This document shows, one piece after another, positions 5,840 through 6,563 of a stretch of DNA of 6,563 bases (position 1 is the stretch's first letter; each line of letters starts with the position of its first letter). The stretch is from assembly GCA_030667205.1 (NCBI GenBank), contig DAOUWH010000089.1, positions 1 through 6,563 on the forward strand. Direction: 5' to 3'. The notes beneath the pieces are model-generated. The model worked only from the letters and a program-made list of their open reading frames with translations, was not told where the DNA came from and did not search any database. This DNA is from Nitrospirota bacterium (GTDB lineage: Bacteria > Nitrospirota > Thermodesulfovibrionia > Thermodesulfovibrionales > JdFR-86). The position numbers and the translations under genes were made by a program.

Positions 5840-6563
5840 ATGATAGAGCTCAGCATAGACGGTAAAGAAATCTCCGTAGAGCCAGGCAGTACAGTACTCG
5901 AGGCGGCGATTGCAAACGGAATATACATTCCGCGCCTGTGCTGGGACCGCAGGCTCACCCCATACGGCAGTTGCAGGATGTGTGTCGTGGAAATAGAAGG
6001 AGGCAGAAAGCTCGCCTCTTCATGCGGACATCCGGTTAAGCAGGGAATGGTGGTGCATACGGATACTCCAAAGGTCAGGAGGGTCCGCCGATCCGTATTG
6101 GAATTCCTTCTTGTCCACCACCCGTTGGACTGCCCCATTTGCGACAAGGCCGGGGAATGTGAACTCCAGGACCTGGCCTTCAAGTACGGGCCATCCCAGA
6201 ACCGTTTCGTCGGCGAGAGGAAGGACGAGCCCGTAAGCAACGCGGCGCCGCTTGTTGAGCGCAACCCCAACCGCTGCATACTCTGTGGAAAATGCGTGCG
6301 CATCTGCGGCGACCATCAGGGCGTGCATGCGATAAGCATCCTTGGAAGGGGTTTTAAGAGCAAGGTGAGCCCCGCCTTCGAGGAAACGCTCGACTGCGAG
6401 TTCTGCGGCCAGTGCATAGACATATGCCCGGTCGGCGCCCTCGGCAGCAAGCCTTACAGGTATCTCTCGAGGCTGTGGTTCATGGACGAGAAGGACACCA
6501 TTTGCCCGTACTGCGGCACTGGCTGCACCGTTTCGCTTGGCATCAGGGAGGGGACGATAATCA
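5840..6563 (+). CDS. fdhA: NuoG-like molybdopterin oxidoreductase, probable formate dehydrogenase alpha subunit (3' end outside window)
   Basis: The frame stays open to the last base, giving 241 residues plus one base of the next codon. Residues 1-75 form a [2Fe-2S] ferredoxin domain with C34, C45, C48 and C62. Residues 93-110 carry the NuoG-type His/Cys cluster motif HPLDCPICDKAGEC (H94, C98, C101, C107). Two [4Fe-4S] sets follow: C146/C149/C152/C156 and C186/C189/C192/C196. Residues 222-229 (CPYCGTGC) start the Fe4S4 domain of bis-MGD (Mo/W) enzymes, which excludes an [FeFe]-hydrogenase at this point. NuoE, HndB and NuoF-type genes upstream suggest a soluble NAD(P)-linked formate dehydrogenase in which this subunit oxidises formate or reduces CO2. 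The active-site Cys or selenocysteine and further Fe4S4 ligand lie beyond the window. Alternative: a NuoG-like protein of a NuoEFG module without formate activity. Family is sure, substrate is inferred. Confidence 0.88.
   Translation, partial: MIELSIDGKEISVEPGSTVLEAAIANGIYIPRLCWDRRLTPYGSCRMCVVEIEGGRKLASSCGHPVKQGMVVHTDTPKVRRVRRSVLEFLLVHHPLDCPICDKAGECELQDLAFKYGPSQNRFVGERKDEPVSNAAPLVERNPNRCILCGKCVRICGDHQGVHAISILGRGFKSKVSPAFEETLDCEFCGQCIDICPVGALGSKPYRYLSRLWFMDEKDTICPYCGTGCTVSLGIREGTII

Noticed and set aside
5737..6303. Minus-strand open frame of 188 residues opposite the NuoG-like gene
   Set aside because: The + strand has a full set of Fe-S motifs across the same bases; the antisense product has no recognisable features.
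5840..6563. [FeFe]-hydrogenase large subunit, given Hnd-like upstream genes
   Set aside because: The N-terminal Fe-S domains alone would fit, but after the second ferredoxin cluster the sequence runs into CPYCGTGC, the molybdopterin-enzyme Fe4S4 motif, and no H-cluster motif is seen.

Overview
This is one side of a redox-enzyme gene cluster from an anaerobic bacterium. All recognisable genes lie on the + strand and are tightly packed. The proteins are NuoE-, HndB- and NuoF-type diaphorase subunits, an NfnA/NfnB pair, and the start of a NuoG-like molybdopterin oxidoreductase. Together they carry many Fe-S, flavin and NAD(P) motifs typical of strict anaerobes that run flavin-based electron bifurcation. 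Flanking genes are GC-rich yet often use AGG (Arg) and ATA (Ile). That would suit Desulfobacterota/Nitrospirota-like lineages, but this placement is an impression and not a demonstrated assignment.

Layout. 1-282: the 3' end of a gene that looks like a GHKL-type ATP-binding protein. 272-1132: a fusion of a CheY-like receiver domain to a complete NuoE [2Fe-2S] subunit, overlapping the previous gene by 11 bases. 1145-1528: an HndB-like thioredoxin-fold protein. 1575-3413: a long NuoF/HndC-type flavoprotein with added N- and C-terminal Fe-S domains. 3414-3490: a gap with a terminator-like hairpin. 3491-4327 and 4329-5753: nfnA and nfnB, one base apart, visibly more AT-rich than their neighbours. 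5754-5839: a gap with a perfect 12-bp AT-rich palindrome. 5840-end: the N-terminal 241 residues of a NuoG-like/formate dehydrogenase alpha subunit, cut off by the window edge just after its Mo-domain CxxCxxxC motif.

Working model (inference). The NuoE, HndB, NuoF and NuoG-like/FdhA proteins would form a soluble NAD(P)-linked, probably ferredoxin-coupled formate dehydrogenase of the HylABC-FdhF2 / Hnd / Hyt class. NfnAB would exchange electrons between NADH, reduced ferredoxin and NADPH beside it. Two features stand out. First, a phosphorylatable receiver domain is welded to the NuoE subunit, next to a probable ATPase/kinase-like gene, which suggests direct phospho-control of a metabolic electron-transfer complex. 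Second, nfnAB sits as a compositionally distinct block between the diaphorase genes and the catalytic subunit gene. No RNA genes, CRISPR arrays, insertion sequences or minus-strand genes were seen.
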